Assembly (NCBI RefSeq): GCF_001665625.1
Contig: NZ_LZSY01000169.1
Location: forward strand, 1 to 52,923
DNA length: 52,923 nucleotides
DNA from: Mycolicibacterium peregrinum
Lineage (GTDB): Bacteria > Actinomycetota > Actinomycetes > Mycobacteriales > Mycobacteriaceae
Direction: 5' to 3'
Shown here: positions 52,475 to 52,923 of the stretch, one piece after another
Position numbering within the stretch: position 1 is the first letter of the stretch
How the letters are laid out: each line of letters starts with the position of its first letter
Notes under the pieces: model-generated
The model's database searches: none
What the model was told of the DNA's origin: nothing
What the model saw: only the letters and a program-made list of their open reading frames with translations
Made by a program: the position numbers and the translations under genes

Positions 52475-52923
52475 ATGGTCAGCTCCAACCCCGGTCGCGC
52501 CGAAGCGATCGTCACGCATGCCGAACGGTCGATCTCCGAAGACGAGATCGTCGCGGCCGCGCGTGAGCGGGCCGAAGAACTCGGCGCGGGTGCGGTGACG
52601 CCGGCCGTCGGAGCGTTGCTGAGCGTGCTCGCGCGGCTCACCGGAGGCCGGGCGGTCGTCGAGGTCGGCACCGGTGCCGGCGTGAGCGGGTTGTGGCTGT
52701 TGTCCGGTATGAGCGACGACGGCGTACTGACCACCATCGACGTCGAGCCCGAGCACCAACGAATCGCCAAGCAGGGGTTCAACGAGGCCGGAGTCGGCCC
52801 GGGACGTACCCGTCTGATCAGCGGTCGCGCCCAGGAGGTGCTGACCCGCTTGGCGAGCTCGTCCACCCGGACCTTGAGGTCACGCATTGCCTTGGGGCGG
52901 AACCAATCTGCCCCGATCAAAAT
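52475..52923 (+). pseudogene. O-methyltransferase (Rv1220c homologue), interrupted and partial
   Basis: The first ~127 residues match the Rv1220c class: SISEDEIVAAARERAEELGA, VTPAVGALLSVLARLTGGRA, VVEVGTGAGVSGLWLLSGM (SAM motif I), LTTIDVEPEHQRIAKQGF and LISGRAQEVLTRLA. The family then continues with a ...YDLVFIDAD strand, but here the frame reads SSSTRTLRSRIALGRNQSAP, which does not fit. So the gene appears broken near 52854-52857, or the right edge is a chimeric join. ATG 52475 follows TACGCT (52463-52468) by 6 nt (leaderless). It is divergent from sigE, as in M. tuberculosis. Confidence 0.75.
52855..52923 (-). other. Foreign-looking segment at the right edge
   Basis: About 69 bp after the break in the O-methyltransferase gene. 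On the minus strand it is open and reads GADWFRPKAMRDLKVRVDEL without a stop, a sequence I do not recognise. It could be the end of an insertion sequence or another repeat, or an assembly join. No terminal inverted repeat or target duplication can be seen because only one side is present. Confidence 0.4.

Overview
This window is high-GC actinobacterial chromosomal DNA. Gene content and order point to a non-tuberculous, probably fast-growing Mycobacterium (Mycolicibacterium). Read left to right, the conserved backbone follows the M. tuberculosis order from Rv1259 down to Rv1220c: udgB, tap, a GlcD-like oxidase, cyp130 with its TetR gene, an acyltransferase, deaD, lprE, a RecB-like nuclease/helicase, an Rv1250-type MFS pump, an Rv1249c-type membrane protein, kgd, an SDR, lpqZ, corA, sugC-sugB-sugA-lpqY, Rv1234 to Rv1230c homologues, mrp, tatB, htrA, rseA, sigE and an O-methyltransferase. 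These assignments come from family recognition; no search was run.

Genes not in that backbone sit between these blocks: a rhomboid protease, a DUF5995 protein, an iron-box-controlled siderophore-interacting protein, an SDR/LysR pair, a second GlcD-like oxidase, Bcr/CflA and MHS transporters, a supernumerary methionine aminopeptidase with a divergent XRE regulator, a methyltransferase, a malic enzyme, a suppressor-of-fused-domain protein at the end of the trehalose importer operon, and a CitE-like lyase. The toxin-antitoxin genes, PE_PGRS gene and mdh that I recall from this part of M. tuberculosis are not present.

Layout: 1-10.6 kb holds small redox and stress genes, udgB/tap, cyp130/TetR. 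10.6-14.3 kb holds the siderophore-interacting protein, acyltransferase and deaD. 14.4-25.5 kb holds lprE, SDR/LysR, the 1136-residue nuclease/helicase and efflux pumps. 25.6-29.4 kb is kgd. 29.5-36.9 kb holds MHS, map/XRE, methyltransferase, SDR, lpqZ with the malic enzyme, and corA. 36.9-42.0 kb is the LpqY-SugABC trehalose importer. 42.2-49.1 kb holds small membrane proteins, an MgtE-type soluble protein, a lytic transglycosylase and mrp. 49.1-52.3 kb is the envelope-stress block sigE-rseA-htrA-tatB. Genes are tightly packed; no intergenic gap exceeds 300 bp, and I saw no tRNA, rRNA, CRISPR array, prophage or complete insertion sequence.

The most unusual signals are regulatory or structural: twin palindromic operators between map and its XRE neighbour, a perfect palindrome over the likely kgd -10, two long imperfect hairpins (5530-5580 and 29386-29446), an iron box before the siderophore-interacting protein, many TANNNT boxes 5-8 nt before start codons (leaderless transcripts), three convergent pairs whose stop codons share a CTAG, and an abrupt break in the O-methyltransferase gene about 70 bp from the right edge. 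No wholly new multi-gene system is evident; the map/XRE pair and the SUFU protein coupled to sugC are the best leads.
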